A DNA stretch of 36,964 nt from Fragilaria crotonensis. Taxonomy: Eukaryota; Bacillariophyta; Fragilariophyceae; Fragilariales; Fragilariaceae. Of the stretch, positions 18,579 through 28,885 are shown in pieces; the stretch's first letter is position 1, and each line of letters starts with the position of its first letter. The notes below the pieces were generated by a model, which saw nothing but the letters and a program-made list of their open reading frames with translations, was not told where the DNA came from and did no database searches. The position numbers were made by a program, and so were the translations under genes. Where the stretch lies: positions 1-36,964 of the forward strand of contig JAKSYS010000625.1 in NCBI GenBank assembly GCA_022925895.1, in the 5' to 3' direction.

Positions 18579-20078
18579 TGAAAAGTAAGGAATGCAGAGA
18601 TTAAATGATAATGCGTGTGTTGATTGATGAGGGTTGAACTCATCCAAATGTAGGGAGGTACCCTTTTTTTTGCGGGCGGTATCCGAATTGCTGACTGTGG
18701 CCATATAGTTGGAGAGCAGCACAGGTACTGGACCTTTCGAATCGAACAACACTAGTGCTACATTCTATGATTTTGGCTGCTTCGCAAATAGTTACGATTG
18801 TCTTGAGGAACAATATCAACACGCTTGCCAGTTTACCTCAGTGCTTATGACAAAGGTTTCTCTTCATCGTGAAAATGTGCACCAAAAAAATGGATTTGTT
18901 CAGCTGGCAGTCAGCAATGCCGCAACTGTCAGCCTGTGCGAGCAACCTGTTGCTTTCAATTCTCCTGCCATTCCGCGACAATAGCAAATTATCAATCCGC
19001 ACTCGTTTCCCCTTGTTCCAATCAATGCTTTGTAGCGTTCTGGTTGAGCAAACGAATTTGTCATCGCATAATGCTTCCATGGCGGCACCATCCATGATGG
19101 GCTCGGAGCAGGAGAGGACATCCCATCAACGATTTGCCCTACTATTTGCAGTTTTTCAATAAGGCTCAGCCACTTCATCAACGCAATCAATTCATGATCG
19201 ATATCGATTCGCTTCACCTTCGAAAGAGAGGAGTGTGATGGCCTTGATCCATGAAGCTGACAAATCTGGATTGCTGCTGGATTGCTTGCTCGCCTCGGCT
19301 TTTGCATTTGTGCGCTTTTGTGTTTTGCAAAACTTTTGGACGATTCAACTTGATACGCGGTGCTTGTCATGTTGCACGCCTCTCAGCAGCAGATGGGCCA
19401 TTTGCACAACGTCGAGTTTGTCAATGTGGTGTCAGTTTTTCTCCCCACGCAGTCCCAGCTGCTGCAAGATGTGTCGGCAGCATTCTGGTTGGGGTAAACA
19501 ACTACTATATGAAAACTGCAGCCCAATGAGATCCTTTTCAGCAGGCAGCTGCAAGACCCTGATCCGCAAAACCGGTCAGCCGCCTCTTGATTGATGCGTC
19601 TTTGGTCAGCAGTGAATACACCATCACGTGCCATTTCCTGCAACATCCTTCTGTCCTGCGATATATGCAACACACGTACTCTTTGTACTGTAAAAATGGA
19701 TAACAGGTAATCATGTACTACTAGTACTGTACTACACTCGTAGTAGAAGCCATCATAATAATATAAGTAGTCATATACGTCGTATCATATATATTATGAT
19801 TTTTTATGATCAATGATACATAATAATACACGTTCACAGATACAATTTCATTCATCTAAGTGTCTGTGGATAAAGTACATGAGTAAAAATGCATAAAATA
19901 TATATAGTATCATACGAATCACTGAGTTCGGCAAATCCCATCAAGTCTCTCTCAATTCTCCTTGTGAGTTTGTGAATTAAGTCCAGGAAAAAAATCCAGA
20001 AATCAAGGCGCGGAACCAAATTCCATCATAGAGACAAACTCTCGCACCTCGAATTGCAAGGATTCAATTCATTCTCTT
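18579..20078. other. Intergenic, no supported gene
   Basis: Several short frames exist on both strands. The longest on the minus strand (18900-19370 and 19383-19673) lack motifs and conserved neighbours, so I do not call them. The part at 19680-19920 is AT-rich with GTAC and TATATA runs. Confidence 0.5.
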
Positions 20079-20125
20079 CATGGTTGTTGTGCATCACTTG
20101 ACCTAGTGTCTCGAAAGTCCAAGCC
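20079..20125 (+). promoter_or_regulatory. Conserved 5' leader of ANK gene C
   Basis: TTCATGGTTGTTGTGCATC, then CTTGACCTAGTGTCTCGAAAG and CCAAGCCATG. It matches the leader of gene A and the one before the broken ANK gene at 24229-24265. Confidence 0.4.
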
Positions 20126-22017
20126 ATGAGATTCACCTTTTCAAAAAGGAAGAAAGAACTGTCGAGTGAGAATGATCAAAAGTTGATTAACAGTGCCTTT
20201 GATGGAAATCTCCAGGAGGTTCGTGACCTGTTACGAGCGGGAGCCAATGTGAATGCACAACGTGATAGTGATGGTGTAACTGCCCTCTACATGACGAGTC
20301 AAAAGGGCCATTTGGATGTTGTCCGCGAGTTGCTCCGGAATAACGATGTGGATGTGAATCTCCGACGCACTGATGATGGTGGTTCAACAGCCCTATACAT
20401 TGCGAGTTGTAATGGCCATATGGAAGTCGTCTGCGAGCTGCTCCGAAACAACAAGGTGGATGTGAATCTCCCAAAAACAGACGGTACGACCGCTCTTTTC
20501 ATTGGAAGTTGCAATGGTCATGTGGAGGTTGTCCGCGCGTTGCTCGAAAACAAAGAGGTAGATGTGAACCTCCAACGTACTGATGATGGGGTAACAGCCC
20601 TCTACATGGCGAGTCAAGATGGCCATATGGATGTTGTCCGCGAGTTGCTCCGGAATAACGATGTGGATGTGAATCTCCGACGCACTGATGATGGTGGTTC
20701 AACAGCCCTATACATTGCGAGTTGTAATGGCCATATGGAAGTCGTCTGCGAGCTGCTCCGAAACAACAAGGTGGATGTGAATCTCCCAAAAACCGACGGT
20801 ACGACCGCTCTTTTCATTGGAAGTTGCAATGGTCATGTGGAGGTTGTCCGCGCGTTGCTCGAAAACAAAGAGGTAGATGTGAACCTCCAACGTACTCGTG
20901 ATGGGGTAACAGCACTCTACATGGCGAGTCAAAATGGCCATATGGATGTTGTCCGCGAGTTGCTCCGAAACAAAGAGGTAGATGTTAACCTCCAACGTGC
21001 TGATGATGGGGTAACAGCACTCTACATGGCGAGTCAAAATGGCCATATGGATGTTGTCCGCGAGTTGCTCCGGAATAACGATGTGGATGTGAATCTCCGA
21101 CGCACTGATGATGGTGGTTCAACAGCCCTATACATTGCGAGTTGTAATGGCCATATGGAAGTCGTCTGCGAGCTGCTCCGAAACAACAAGGTGGATGTGA
21201 ATCTCCCAAAAACAGACGGTACGACCGCTCTTTTCATTGGAAGTTGCAATGGTCATGTGGAGGTTGTCCGCGCGTTGCTCGAAAACAAAGAGGTAGATGT
21301 GAACCTCCAACGTACTGATGATGGGGTAACAGCCCTCTACATGGCGAGTCAAGATGGCCATATGGATGTTGTCCGCAAGTTGCTCGGAATAACGATGTGG
21401 ATGTGAATCTCCGACGCACTGATGATGGTGGTTCAACAGCCCTTTACATTGCGAGTTGTAATGGCCGTGTGGAAGTCGTCTGCGAGCTGCTCCGAAACAA
21501 CAAGGTGGATGTGAATCTCCCAAAAACCGACGGTACGACCGCTCTTTTCATTGGAAGTTGCAATGGTCATGTGGAGGTTGTCCGCGCGTTGCTCGAAAAC
21601 AAAGAGGTAGATGTGAACCTCCAACGTACTGATGATGGGGTAACAGCCCTCTACATGGCGAGTCAAAATGGTCACGTGGAAGTCGTCCGCGAGTTGCTCC
21701 AAAACATCAAGGTGGATGTGAATCTCCAACGTACTAATGGTACAACAGCCCTTTACATTGCGTGTCAAGAAGGCCATGTGGAAGTTGTCCGCGAGTTGCT
21801 CCGAAACAGCGATGTTAATGTGAATCTCCAAATGACTGGTGGTGTTACAGCCCTTCACGCTGCAAGTCAAAAAGGCCATGTGGAAGTTGTCCGCGAGTTG
21901 CTCCGAAACAGCGATGTTAATGTGAATCTCCAAATGACAGGTGGTGTTACAGCCCTTCACGCTGCAAATCAAAATGGCCATTTGGAAGTTGTCCGCGAGT
22001 TGCTAAGAACAAGATAG
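20126..22017 (+). CDS. ANK gene C, 17 repeats, one -1 frame break
   Basis: The gene starts MRFTFSKRKKELSSEN, then a cap (LINSAFDGNLQEVRDLL) and ANK repeats. The first frame runs to 21406, the second from about 21386 to 22017. At the break CTCGGAATAACG replaces CTCCGGAATAACG found in all sister units, so one C is missing; restoring the frame would give 17 repeats and about 630 residues. Repeats 1-14 are of the gene B type, including 315-bp triplets at 20338, 20653, 21073 and 21387. The last two repeats (NVNLQMTGGVTALHAA) and the terminal LLRTR-TAG are of the gene A type. The gene therefore looks like a recombinant of the two. If the break is a sequencing error the protein is intact; otherwise it ends after ITMWM. 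Confidence 0.8.
20338..21700 (+). repeat. 315-bp higher-order ANK triplets in gene C
   Basis: GGAATAACGATGTGGATG recurs at 20338, 20653, 21073 and 21387. Spacings are 315, 420 (one extra repeat of 105 bp) and 314 bp (the frame-breaking deletion). The units are almost identical to each other and to those of gene B. Confidence 0.88.
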
Positions 22018-22069
22018 AATAAAATAAAATAGAACCTAATTATTGGGTTATTACTAAGAACAAGATAGA
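22003..22069 (+). repeat. 16-bp direct repeat flanking AT-rich insert
   Basis: CTAAGAACAAGATAGA occurs at 22003-22018 and 22054-22069 around 35 bp of AT-rich DNA (ATAAAATAAAATAGAACC...). Gene A has a single copy and no insert at the same place (about 8998-9013). Confidence 0.85.
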
Positions 22070-22423
22070 TTTGAATCTACAACGTCGTGATAATGGTTTA
22101 ACAGCTCTTGCTGTTGCTATCAAGAATAATCACGAGAGCATTGTCCTTCTCTTGATGGGACACACACGGAGATCGAGAAGCGTCTCGAGAAGTAAGCGCG
22201 GAATCGCCATATGTGTGCAGAATGTACACAGGCTTTGAAAGAGAATCCCCGTCGACATGATCTCGAAGGGGATGCGCTTATCAAGAGGAAAAATGTTGGG
22301 TCGATATCGGTTGCTCTCCTCTGCGCTGCTAAATGTAGTCGTTGTTCAGCGAATCACAAAAGGATGGATGAGACTATCAAGAAGGAGATCGGTGACACAA
22401 CGCTCGATAAGGCTCGCGACTAG
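22018..22423 (+). pseudogene. Frame-shifted tail of ANK gene C
   Basis: The last ANK repeat (LQRRDNGLTALAVAIKNN) and the tail survive out of frame. A 213-bp open frame from ATG 22211 reads MCAECTQALKENPRRHD, GDALIKRKNVGS, CAAKCSRCSANHKRMDE and ends GDTTLDKARD. It could be translated alone as a 70-residue peptide, but more likely it is the relic of the gene B-type tail. A 51-bp insertion separates the gene C stop from this region. Confidence 0.65.
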
Positions 22424-22539
22424 TGAAATGTTATGTTGCACGTTGATTGAAGGTATACATCAAGAAGATCTATGTGATGAACACAACGTTACGCTGCTCC
22501 TGTCGACCTTTTCCTTGGAACACACTCAGCAATGTCTGG

Positions 22540-22980
22540 GATCCGACAGTCTTGGATTTGTTGCATTTGCCAAATACACTGAAAATCGGGCTGAACGAAA
22601 GCCATTGGACGAATGGATGCACGGAATTGAATTCAAATTGGGATAGGTTTTATTTCCCTTGGGCAGAACCACCAGGAAGTGCTAGAGAGGTGTTGGCGAT
22701 GGGATTGAACCAGTTCTTGGTGGCACTGGCACTACTCTCAGCTGAGCAGTTCCAAAAGTGACCAAATCAGAACATGTCGGTTGACAAGAATGACCAGCGC
22801 AAATCCAAAAAGTCGAATGAGACATGCTGTGAAGCAAAGATACAGCGCCATTATTCTGTGCACACTCGGGGTTGAACAAGGCTACGAAACGTTGGACATC
22901 GAGATGCCTCGACCATGGATTGCGACGACGATAGCACCTTGGGTGCAATTGTGCCTATTGGCCTTTTTCTTTCCGATCTA
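22540..22980 (+). pseudogene. Orphan C-terminal fragment of ANK-kinase family
   Basis: The clearest of the three fossil copies. AKYTENRAERKPLDEWM (22568-22618) matches RRYVEKRAERNALDER of the copy at 34250-34300. GLNQFLVALALLSAEQF matches GLNRSLTAFALLSANQF. A third piece reads YETLDIEMPRPWIATTIAPW. These are in three frames with no start codon. Confidence 0.65.
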
Positions 22981-24228
22981 AAATCATTCATTTCTTGATC
23001 AATCCGAAATGGTGAAAGACTTTTCTTCCTTCTGCGGTTGAGGTGGCATTGACTGCAAGGTTGGAGCATAGTGTGATGCTCTTTCTTGATTGAGGATTAG
23101 GCCGTGCCAATTGAAAAATCCGATCATACGCACATGCTTGACGCAGGCGGTGCATTCCTGTCAATCGCCGAAACGATCAAACAGAATGCGAATAGTGTTG
23201 GAAAGCCGAATGGTTCTTGTTCGCCTTCTGAATGGAACCTCCATTTGGATGAAGGGTATGAATGATGCTCACTTGTTAGTGTGGGCCTGACGTTTTTGCG
23301 CGTCTTTTGTGAAGCTGGTTGAGCAGCGATATTATTCCTCGAGTAGGATACGTTGGCATGGATAAAACACATTCGGGAATGAACCGTATACATAAGAGTG
23401 ACAACACTTCACCACCGGAATGACACGTTGTCCTGCGATTCCAAAGAACAAACGACGACGAACGTCGATTCTTCGCGGCTGGTTGGAACTCCTGGTGCCT
23501 GTTGGAGTGCCACAAAAACAAACTCTCCTTGCTTTTGTCACGGATGATGGGTGCAACGGAACATTTGAACTGAAAATGCTGGGACTACACTTTGGCGCGA
23601 GGAGCACTTCTTGTCAGTGGAATTGGATTTGAATGTTGACATTTTGCGACGGCGTGACTTGCTAGATCCTTGTCCGGAGTGACCACCCACTCTCGTGTCG
23701 CGTTCACAAACTTATGTATATATATTTGTGTGTAGCTCATCGCACTTGCGCATACTGTTAATCCTCATTTGCTACATGTGCGGCTCGTCGCGTTCGAATT
23801 CATGACTGTTATGCGCAGATGCTGTGAGGTACAAAAGCAGAACGAGGATTGCAGATACTGTGTCTGTCGCAGTTTCGCTGAAAGGACAAAGTCGACTCGC
23901 AGCCTCGTGGTAACTTGCAAATAGACCTTATCGTCAGAAATGTTTCATCATGTCCAAGATTTGGTACATTTGTGCACCACCCCGGAGTATACACAATGTA
24001 TTTACATAGCATGCATACCGGTAGCGAAGAATGGCTCCAAGCTCCAAGCTTCCACCAAGTATAATATGTACTCCTACGACTTGGGTACCGGTACGTTATA
24101 GGAGCATGTATGTATGGGTGCAGTCGTGATTTCTTGTACATGTGTCTGTCACACACAACAAGAGCAACCCGTGTAGATCGATCCGAAAACGTACCCTTGG
24201 ATTCGCACGAAAAACGGCGCTCATTGAT
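22981..24228. repeat. Duplicated intergenic block, copy 3
   Basis: Homologous to 15965-17095 and, in its first part, to 9939-10510. No gene is supported. The last part (24125-24190) matches 16974-17045 and leads straight into the ANK leader. Confidence 0.65.
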
Positions 24229-24265
24229 TCTTCATGGTTTTTGTGCACCCCTTGACCTTGTGTCT

Positions 24266-24960
24266 ATCTTTTCGAAAAGGAAGAAGCAGTGGAGTGAGCA
24301 TGATGAAAAGTTGAATTACTATGCCATTGATGGTAATGTCCAGAAGGTTCGTGACTTGTTATGAGCGGGAGCCAATGCGAATGCTCAATATGATAGAAAT
24401 GGTGAAACAGCCCTTTACTTCGCGAGTCACTTTGGCCATGCGGAAGTCGTCCGCGCGTTGCTTCAAAACAAAAACTTGGATGTTAATCACCAATTGGCTG
24501 CTACTGGGGAAACAGCCCTTTTCATTGCGAGTCAAAATGGCCGTTTGGAAGTCGTCCGCGCGTTGCTCCAGAACAACAAGGTGGATGTGAACATCCAACA
24601 TACTAATGGATTTACTGCTCTGGATATTGCGCTCCAAAAAAAACACGATTATGTTGTACTCCTCTTGAAAAAAACACAAGGGGAAAGAGAAGAATGGTCT
24701 TGATAAAGAAGAGCGCAAGGATGATGAACGGAAGCTGGCCATGGAAGAGAAGCGCCGTCCACAAGAGTTGTTGAATAGAACGCCTGCAACAGGAAGTGTA
24801 GCTGGGCAGCGAGTGGCAGGCAACCCCCCCCCTCGTCAAAACGATAACAGCCCTTCCAGCGATGACGCCGCGATTGAAAAGGACCGAAGCAAGCTGTTCA
24901 ATGTGATGAGTAGCACCTCCAAGGATCATGATCCTGTTGAACTCTCTCGTGCATGCACGG
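24266..24960 (+). pseudogene. Truncated ANK-kinase gene
   Basis: The N-terminus resembles gene C (FSKRKK..SEHDEKLNYYAIDGNVQKVRDLL) but the ATG region of gene C is deleted. The arginine codon after RDLL is TGA (24362-24364) where sister genes have CGA. In the same frame three ANK repeats follow, ending GFTALDIALQKKHDYVVLLLKK. A frame break near the A runs at 24668-24700 leads to a linker (EEKRRPQELL, SSDDAAIEKDRSKLFNVMSS, HDPVELSRA). This matches the linker in front of the kinase domain of the gene at 32280-32415 (ALEKDQKLLLHVMNTSS..PAELS). The homology stops exactly where the kinase would begin and the D2 upstream block takes over. Confidence 0.75.
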
Positions 24961-25187
24961 TTTTCATGTCTCTAGTGGGTACGGCAAAGTCGAAAATGAA
25001 GTTTGTTGATACTCACTTTTTTTAATCGAACAGCACATTTTCTATACAAACGACCACTTGATACTTATCAGATCACACTATCTGTCGCAAAACGCCCGAG
25101 TTCTACGAAATATTCATTGTTTATAGATCAACAGCATCACAATTTTAATTTGTTCCTTTCTGAATTGAATCGACCACTTCCGCAAAG
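24961..25187 (+). promoter_or_regulatory. Conserved upstream block of gene D2
   Basis: Homologous to 11160-11387 before D1 (GTACGGCAAAGTCG, ATACAAACGACCACTTGATA, TCGACCACTTCCGCA). The ANK-kinase linker frame reads into this block and ends at 25025, which marks a recombination junction near 24960. Confidence 0.5.
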
Positions 25188-25712
25188 ATGATGCCTGAAG
25201 AAGTGTTTGATGCCGATAATGCCCTGCTTGAAGATGTTTTGAAGGGAAATGGTGAGGAACACCTCTTTAAGAAGATGATGGAACTCGCCGTTCACGCGGA
25301 AGATTACCCGGCCATGATATTTGCCTGGCAGAACGTGGAAGTCTTTGTTCAGGCTATTCAGTTGGCTCAAGCTCAAGCTGCGGCTCCAGGAGGGTTGCCA
25401 TTACCACCTGATCCGCTTGGTCTTTCTGCAGGAGTGAACGTGCAGAATTTCAAGGAAGCCGTGCTAGAATATGCACGAGCCCCAGAAGCTCCTGCACGTC
25501 TTGGCACCACGTGTCTTCCATGCTCCTCTTCCGCTTCGTTGGGCTACGTGGGGGCTATGCTTAGTAGGCTCAACCATGAGCCGTGGATCCAGCGCATCAT
25601 GGCCGTCGGAGTGCCAAATTCGCTTGCGATTGCACACGTCTACGTGCCTCGGGCTAGTACGAATATTCTAGAAAGATCCATCCGCAACTTTCCGAATAGC
25701 TTGTGGGATTAG
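25188..25712 (+). CDS. D2, unrecognised small-protein family
   Basis: A 174-residue paralogue of D1 with an uninterrupted frame, starting at an ATG doublet (25188/25191). Conserved elements in order are FDADNALLEDVLKGN (residues about 6-20), HLFKKMMELAV, AWQNVEVFVQAIQ, an Ala-rich AQAQAAAPGG, LPLPPDPLGL, NVQNFKEAVLEYARAPEA, ARLGTTCLPCSS, NHEPWIQRI, AVGVPNSL and NILERSI. It ends PNSLWD. D2 lacks the Ser/Thr-rich start of D1 and ends where D3 ends, so it probably shows the original length. No known domain is recognised. Conservation with D1 over the whole protein, including mostly conservative substitutions, suggests a real protein rather than chance. Confidence 0.72.
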   Translation: MMPEEVFDADNALLEDVLKGNGEEHLFKKMMELAVHAEDYPAMIFAWQNVEVFVQAIQLAQAQAAAPGGLPLPPDPLGLSAGVNVQNFKEAVLEYARAPEAPARLGTTCLPCSSSASLGYVGAMLSRLNHEPWIQRIMAVGVPNSLAIAHVYVPRASTNILERSIRNFPNSLWD

Positions 25713-26120
25713 TTCGGTCCTTGAAGAAACGAGTCAAGTGCCTTTTTTCAATCCATTGCTTTTTATGGATTATTTACATCGATACCTTCTCTAAACGATT
25801 CCTTCCTATCTCAAGGTTTCATTGCAGGAGCGAAATCGTTTGCGGGTACAGTAGCAATCGAGGAGATGAGTAATAGAATTCCGTATTAAATCGTCCAAGG
25901 CATTTGTAGTAGTGTATCCATTTGTCGTGACTGATGTGAGAATGTGCGACCGGGGTAAGGCACACCCTCATGACAGTCTGAATCGATACTGATGCTGTGA
26001 TGTTATGGTTGACTCTAGGATTTACATCAATCTTAAACCGCCGAGTTCACTTTGCACTTGACCAAGGATCACTCCTTGGCCCATTTGTAAAGTGCAATAT
26101 CCAATGCATTTCGTCGAACC
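25713..26120. repeat. D-block downstream DNA, duplicated
   Basis: Homologous to 34926-35285: AGTTCGGTCCTTGAAGAAAC, then GTCAAGTGCC, TTTTATGGATTATTT, CATCGATACCTT, and near the end GATCACTCCTTGGCCC. No gene seen. Confidence 0.65.
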
Positions 26121-26204
26121 GTGCAGTCATACATTGCATCATACGGTTCCGCTCTTCCTCCTCACGACGCCTCTCATGTTCTATGCATTCCTCTTAATCG
26201 ACAT

Positions 26205-26335
26205 TTCATATCATCATATGACCAATTCCTCCTGGATGACTAACAGGATTGATGAAAAAGTAAGGAAAGCATCAGAGAGATCAATTGATATAATGCTTGT
26301 GTCGATATGTGAGGGTTGAACACGTCCACTGCTGT
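26205..26335 (+). pseudogene. Copied 3' end of the 17328-18578 gene
   Basis: ATATGACCAATTC, GGATTGATGAAAA, AGTAAGGAA, TTGATATAATG and GTGAGGGTTGAAC line up with 18540-18640, spanning the last codons (YDQFFLDNLPD) and the 3' flank of the intact gene. The coding part here breaks at TAA. Upstream similarity fades within a few tens of bases. Confidence 0.7.
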
Positions 26336-26464
26336 AAAAAGAGATATACTGTGTATAAAGAACTCGAAATCCAATTTACGTACTGCCACTGTTCCCATGT
26401 CTACCGGTAGTAGAGGAACTCGACCCATACGGTAGCGCCATAATCGGTATTAGCGCACATACTA

Positions 26465-27110
26465 CTACTGTACTTGTACCAGCTGTCGAATGGACTTTAC
26501 GCCTTGGATCGCCTTGTCTCGTGCCCATTTGATACTAGCTTTTGCCAGAGGACCATCTACGTCAATTGCTAACCAATTTCTATTGAACCATGGTGGTTTT
26601 TCCAAATGAGCATTCATATCCGGATACAATAATTCCTGAACGTTTGGCTGCATCAACGCCTTCTTGTCATAAATGTATGTCGCGTAGGTCTCGTTGAATG
26701 TTTCTGACTTCAATTGCTTGTTGACTAACCGTTGCTCCATTGGAGTTCATGATTCCCAAGGATCCATAGGAGGCGCCATTGATCCCGTATCTCTCCAATA
26801 ATGGATACCTGCCACCGTGTACCTGTCCAAGCTTTTATCCGAGATGTATCCGACGTTTGTGAGTAAAACTCATCTTGCACATGACTCCATTCGAGACAAA
26901 ACCTTCCCAGAACAACATGGCGCCAACCCACTTCGTTTGGATGACGAATGTGTATCAGCCGATGGACCTATGTCGGAAATATCTCTGAATTCAACAGAAA
27001 CGGATCGCCATGGGTTAGCCATCCGTTGATCCCCCCGAGCAAGACGCGTGCAAGCAAGGCCCTGGTGCAAAGCATCATAGTGGCGCACATGTGGACAGCA
27101 CACAGACCTT
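26465..27110 (-). pseudogene. Reverse-transcriptase-type retroelement remnant
   Basis: On the minus strand two overlapping frames join: WRHVVLGRFCLEWSHVQDEF, WQVSIIGEIRDQWRLLWILG and NHEL (26725-26931), then FNETYATYIYDKKAL, LLYPDMNAHLEKPPW and WARDKAIQGVKSI (26465-26740). The pattern GW....GR...EW, then W....W..RN.ELH and an alanine/basic helical tail, resembles the region after the reverse transcriptase domain in diatom non-LTR-like proteins. No catalytic YXDD box is present. A further frame upstream (26870-27103) is weaker. Confidence 0.4.
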
Positions 27111-27269
27111 GCTTTGGCGTGACAAATGAGCCGTCAGAGATGAGCCATGAGTCATCCGTCAGTCACGTCTCAGCCAACATTTTGATTTCAATCGACGCTA
27201 CGCTTCGTGTTGTTCCGTTTCAAAGGAGTCTACGCATTATGGGTCATACGCTTTCACTTGATTCGCAAT

Positions 27270-27985
27270 GGATTGAGAACGCCAGAGATGCTATTAATCT
27301 CGTCGAGGTTCTTGAGCTCTTTCGCAAGTGGGAGACGAATTTGAATGCCATGGATAAATACGGTTAAACAGCTCTCATCTGTGCGAGCTGGAAGGGCTAT
27401 TTGGAGGAGTCTCGTGCTTTATTGAATGAAGACAAAGTGGTTTGTGAATGCCAAAGGAGATTGCGACAATACAACTCTCCTTGCGACAACACTGCTCTTA
27501 TTGGGGCAAGCTTGACGGGCCATTCGGAAGTCATGTCGTTCGTGCTCTATTCTATATATCGCGACGAGGTGGATATACACGTTACGAATGACAAGAGTGA
27601 AACAGCTCATGATGTGGCTCGCGACGACCGTACGAATGATTATAATGTTCCTCTCTTAATTGAGACATTGCCCTTATCGGGGCTACCAAGAATAGCCGCG
27701 TCGTCGAAGTGGTTCGTGCTTTATGGAAGCATATAAAACATGTGGATGTGAATATGCATCACTATCGCGAATGATGGTCAGGACAGAGCTCACCAGCGCT
27801 TCCAAGAATGGCCATGTCAAAGTGGTTCATGCCATCTTGAATAACGAGGGGGGGGATGTGAATATTTAGAATAATGATGGCGACACAACCCTTATCGGGG
27901 ATCGACACAATAAATAATGATACTGTAGCTTGTCTCTTGCAGGAGCACACACATAAGCATGAAGTGTAACAAGAAGCGTCTCTAG
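27270..27985 (+). pseudogene. Decayed ANK gene of the kinase-linked type
   Basis: WIENARDAINLVEVLELF is a degraded cap, followed by NLNAMDKYG-TAA-TALICASWKGY, NTALIGASLTGHSEV, DEVDIHVTNDKSETAHDVARDD, then in new frames NGHVKVVHAIL and DVNI-TAG-NNDGDTTLIG, and last CLLQEHTHKHE. Wording such as NNDGDT and LLQEH matches the ANK modules of the 28886 gene rather than genes A-C. Stops (27364, 27869) and several frame breaks exclude a functional product. Confidence 0.7.
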
Positions 27986-28885
27986 TAAGAAGAGCGGAAT
28001 CGCCGCAAGGATGATGAACGCATGAACTTTGACGTGAGAGCCTACCGGTAGTAGAGCCCTTCGATAGGCACGCTTTACATATCATTTATATTCGGCATGC
28101 ATTGTTGGTTGCAACGAGATGATGACAACAATATGATCCGCAGGTCCTACTACCGGTAGTATAATTTAACAACACAAAGCACCGAATACATTCTCGAATC
28201 GCTAGCAAATCTTCATGGACTTTTTGTCATTTCATTCTGCGCTGGCGTTTTCTTCAATTCCGCTTTTCAGCCTTAGGAAACAATGACATTGTAACGCACC
28301 AACAGCGCTTATTTGTTGTTGGAGAAAAGGGGTGCCGTTCCGAGCTGATTTGTTGTCTGTGTCATATATGGCGAATGTGGCATATGAACGCAATCGGCTA
28401 AACGTTGACAGCCCCGTTCCTCCTAGCTAGTTGAACCTAAAGAACTTCAGTTGACTGTTTGCTGCTGTGGAGTTCTCCTTTGGAACACTGTCTCCATCGC
28501 CGTCGCCGTCGTCGTCAATCTAATGGTCATTACAGGTACACATCGGTTTAGTTGTCAGTTCAGCGGCATGCATACACGCACTTACTGCATACGTACATGA
28601 ATATACTCGTTCTCGTATGGTATACGGTAGAACGAGTATGTACATGTACTGTTGTAGCCTTGTTGCATGTTGCATGCGCTTCCATACATAAAAAGAAACA
28701 AATACGGTTAATCGTGATATGTGATGAGAAAAATTCGGATCTCTTGATGTTGTGAATCTATGAAGAAGTCGTCCCAGCTGAAATCTCTCAAAGGCGTGCA
28801 TTTCTCTCGTGGCCATTTGTGCCGCCATTTGGCACTCTTTGCAGACCATTATCGGTGCACAGACACAATAAGCTGACTGTGTATT
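27986..28885. other. Intergenic with palindromes, no gene seen
   Basis: CTACCGGTAG palindromes lie at 28042-28051 and 28150-28159, and a 21-bp hairpin at 28593-28649. The segment directly before ATG 28886 has no clear TATA box. Confidence 0.5.
28593..28649. repeat. Hairpin with 21-bp arms
   Basis: 28593-28613 and 28629-28649 are inverted copies matching at 19 of 21 positions (GTACATG..A.ATACTCGTTCT), with a 15-base loop. It could be a small foldback repeat or form an RNA hairpin. Confidence 0.8.

Noticed and set aside
18900-19673. Two minus-strand frames of 156 and 96 residues
   Set aside because: They read plausibly in parts but show no domain, no second copy and no supported start; kept as unassigned DNA.
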